From the NCBI GenBank assembly GCA_964370845.1, contig CAYJLB010000033.1, forward strand, positions 1-22,359: a stretch of DNA of 22,359 bases, read 5' to 3'. The position numbers and the translations under genes were made by a program. Source of the stretch: CAYJLB01 sp964370845 (lineage in GTDB: Bacteria > Bacillota > Clostridia > Oscillospirales > Ruminococcaceae). Under the pieces are notes generated by a model that was not told the origin of the DNA, ran no database searches, and saw only the letters and a program-made list of their open reading frames with translations. Positions 20,102 to 22,359 of this stretch are shown here, piece after piece; position 1 is the stretch's first letter, and every line of letters starts with the position of its first letter.

Positions 20102-22359
20102 TTAGCTATTTACTTGTACTTCCGTTTCAACAGTGTCATATTCTTCATCGTCGATTTTTTCAACGTCAACATTGTTGTAACAGTCCATACCTGTACCCGC
20201 AGGAACAAGTTTACCGATAATAACGTTTTCTTTTAGACCAAGTAGTCTATCACGTTTACCACGGATTGCTGCATCTGTTAATGCTTTAGTTGTTTCTTGG
20301 AATGAAGCCGCTGACAAGAATGAGTCAGAGTTTGAGGAAGCTTTTGTAATACCTTGTAGTACAGGAATTATTTCAATTAATGAAGCAGTTTCTGAACCAG
20401 CATCAATCTCAGCTTGAATTTCTGCATTAATAGCATCAATTTCACCTTTATCAACTAGTGAGCCAGGTAGTAAGAATGAAGTTCCAGCTTCTTCAATTTT
20501 AACTTTTCTCATCATTTGACGAACGATAACCTCGATATGCTTATCATTGATATCAACACCTTGTAGGCGGTAAACTTTTTGTACTTCGTCAATAATGTAG
20601 TTTTGTACAGCTTTTTCACCAAGTACAGCAAGAATATCACTTGGGTTTATGCTACCTTCTGTGATTGGCATACCTTTTTCGATATAGTCGCCCTCTTTGT
20701 ACTTAATTTTAATTCCGTAAGGAACAGGATAATATTCTTCTTGCAATGTGTTTTGATCAGTAACGATAACATTACGGATTTTCTTGATTTCTTCCATTCT
20801 AATTTTACCGCTAATTCTAGTGATAATAGCAGCACTCTTAGGACGACGGCTTTCAAAAAGTTCTTCAACACGAGGAAGACCTTGTGTAATATCTTCCGCA
20901 GAAGCGATACCACCTGTGTGGAATGTTCTCATTGTAAGCTGTGTACCAGGTTCACCGATTGATTGTGCAGAAATTACACCAACAGCTTCACCAACAGCAA
21001 CTAGCTTACCATTTGCAAGGTTTGCACCATAACATTTAGCACAAACACCGTTTTTAGATTGGCATTGAAGTACAGAACGAATTGAAATATTCTCTCTACC
21101 CATTTCTTCAAGAACATCACAAATTCTTGTAGCTTCATTTACTCCGATTAATTTGTTAGCAGAAACGATTAACTCGCCTTTTTCGTTTTTAAGGTCTTCA
21201 ACTAAATATCTACCAACTAGACGTTCAGATAATGGCTCAATCATTTCTCGACCATTTCTGATTTCATAAATTTCAATACCAACACTTGTTTTACAGTCTT
21301 CTTCACGGATAATAACGTCTTGTGAAACGTCAACAAGTCTTCTTGTTAAGTATCCTGAGTCAGCTGTTCTAAGTGCAGTATCAGCAAGACCTTTACGAGC
21401 ACCACGAGAAGAAATAAAGTATTCAAGGATATTTAGACCTTCACGATAGTTAGCACGAATAGGCATTTCGATTGTTTTACCCGATGTATTGGCGATAAGA
21501 CCACGCATACCCGCAAGCTGTCTAATTTGGTTAATAGAACCACGGGCACCAGAGTCCGCCATCATTTGGATAGGGTTAGTTCTTTCCAGGTTAGCTTTAA
21601 GAGCAGTAGTTACTAAGTCAGTAGCACTGTTCCAAACATCGATAACCTTTTGTGATTTTTCACTATCAGAAATATAACCACGTCTATATTGTTTGTTGAT
21701 TTTTTCAACTTGTGCATCAGCGTCAGCAAGAATTTCTTTCTTTTGTGGTGGAATAATAGCATCACAAACCGCAACTGTCAATGCCGCTTTTGTTGAATAT
21801 TTATATCCTAAAGCCTTGATTTTATCAAGAACTTCAGAAGTTGTTGTTGTACCATGAATAATGATACATTTTTCAATAATAGTAGAAAGTTGTTTTTTAC
21901 CAACAAGGAATGAAACCTCTAAGTCAAGGTGATTTTCCGAATTAGTTCTGTCAACAAATCCTAAATCTTGAGGAATGTTTTCATTGAAAATTAATCTACC
22001 TACTGTAGCTTTAACAATCTTTGAAACTCGTCTTCCACCAACGTCTTTAGCAAGTCTAACTCTAATTGGAACATGTAGAGATACTAAGCCTTCTTGATAC
22101 GCCATTAAAGCTTCGTTTATATCACGGAAAACTTTAGGTTCTGCGCCGTTTAGTTCTTCTTCTTTTTCCATTGTTAAGTAGTAAGAACCAAGCACCATAT
22201 CCTGTGAAGGAACAGCAACAGGGCGTCCGTCAGATGGTTTTAATAGGTTGTTTGCAGCAAGCATTAAGAAGCGAGCTTCCGCTTGTGCTTCCGCTCCAAG
22301 AGGAACGTGAACAGCCATTTGGTCACCGTCGAAGTCAGCGTTAAACGCTGTACAGACAA
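20102..22359 (-). CDS. rpoC: RNA polymerase beta-prime subunit (C-terminal part, cut by window edge)
   Basis: The catalytic large subunit of RNA polymerase; about 750 of roughly 1,200 residues are present. The visible part begins just before the active-site motif NADFDGD (codons at about 22324-22344 on the minus strand), whose three aspartates hold the catalytic magnesium. It continues with the rim and bridge-helix regions (ADSGARGSINQIRQLAGMRG), the zinc site (EEDCK plus CQSKNGVCAKC) and the trigger loop (GEPGTQLTMRTFHTGG). It ends with the conserved C-terminal segment (TKASSNSDSFLSAASFQETTKALTDAAIRGK...LVPAGTG) and an acidic tail. The true start lies beyond 22359, presumably after rpoB. It is followed by a terminator and uvrC, not by rpsL and rpsG. 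Confidence 0.97.
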   Translation of the reverse strand, partial: VCTAFNADFDGDQMAVHVPLGAEAQAEARFLMLAANNLLKPSDGRPVAVPSQDMVLGSYYLTMEKEEELNGAEPKVFRDINEALMAYQEGLVSLHVPIRVRLAKDVGGRRVSKIVKATVGRLIFNENIPQDLGFVDRTNSENHLDLEVSFLVGKKQLSTIIEKCIIIHGTTTTSEVLDKIKALGYKYSTKAALTVAVCDAIIPPQKKEILADADAQVEKINKQYRRGYISDSEKSQKVIDVWNSATDLVTTALKANLERTNPIQMMADSGARGSINQIRQLAGMRGLIANTSGKTIEMPIRANYREGLNILEYFISSRGARKGLADTALRTADSGYLTRRLVDVSQDVIIREEDCKTSVGIEIYEIRNGREMIEPLSERLVGRYLVEDLKNEKGELIVSANKLIGVNEATRICDVLEEMGRENISIRSVLQCQSKNGVCAKCYGANLANGKLVAVGEAVGVISAQSIGEPGTQLTMRTFHTGGIASAEDITQGLPRVEELFESRRPKSAAIITRISGKIRMEEIKKIRNVIVTDQNTLQEEYYPVPYGIKIKYKEGDYIEKGMPITEGSINPSDILAVLGEKAVQNYIIDEVQKVYRLQGVDINDKHIEVIVRQMMRKVKIEEAGTSFLLPGSLVDKGEIDAINAEIQAEIDAGSETASLIEIIPVLQGITKASSNSDSFLSAASFQETTKALTDAAIRGKRDRLLGLKENVIIGKLVPAGTGMDCYNNVDVEKIDDEEYDTVETEVQVNS

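Overview
The window is AT-rich DNA from a low-GC Firmicute, most likely a gut-type member of class Clostridia. The evidence is strong Shine-Dalgarno sites, consensus sigma-A promoters, frequent TTG starts, a sigK-type sporulation sigma factor, and the housekeeping set rpoC, uvrC, rsmD, coaD, nadA and nth. A run of 55 N at 7020-7074 suggests a draft or metagenome assembly.

Layout. (1) 1-862: the tail of an unidentified gene, a small unknown protein, then about 480 bp without genes. That gap holds several inverted repeats, two near-identical candidate operators and a consensus promoter. (2) 863-5638: a carbohydrate import and hydrolysis cluster made of a lipoprotein solute-binding protein, two CUT1-type permeases and a GH13 oligo-1,6-glucosidase. 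No transporter ATPase is encoded. (3) 5696-6706: a LacI-family regulator on the minus strand, divergent from (4) 6944-9557: a P-loop small-molecule kinase, broken by the assembly gap, and a GH13_18-type glycoside phosphorylase with an unusual insertion. (5) 9698-12557: an aldo/keto reductase, a hexapeptide acetyltransferase and an AraC-type regulator. (6) 12630-14251: a double-HTH regulator, the N-terminal half of sigK ending at the position where skin-type elements split this gene, and a membrane-anchored thioredoxin that looks C-terminally truncated. (7) 14313-22359: mostly housekeeping genes on the minus strand (an ElaA-like acetyltransferase, nth, nadA, a coiled-coil protein, coaD, rsmD, uvrC, and rpoC running off the window).

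How it fits together. Regions 2-4 read as an alpha-glucoside utilisation locus. The transporter would take up an oligosaccharide, the GH13_31 enzyme would hydrolyse alpha-1,6 bonds, and the GH13_18 enzyme would phosphorolyse an alpha-glucoside to glucose 1-phosphate. The translationally adjacent kinase may phosphorylate the released moiety. The LacI protein is the obvious candidate regulator.

The most unusual items are: a roughly 105 bp palindromic element flanked by TA, present twice and each time in the leader of a minus-strand gene; the sigK gene cut at its AATGA sequence, which makes 1-13250 a candidate inserted element; two matching operators 151 bp apart over the transporter promoter; the kinase and phosphorylase pair of unknown substrate; and a small ORF overlapping the nadA start.
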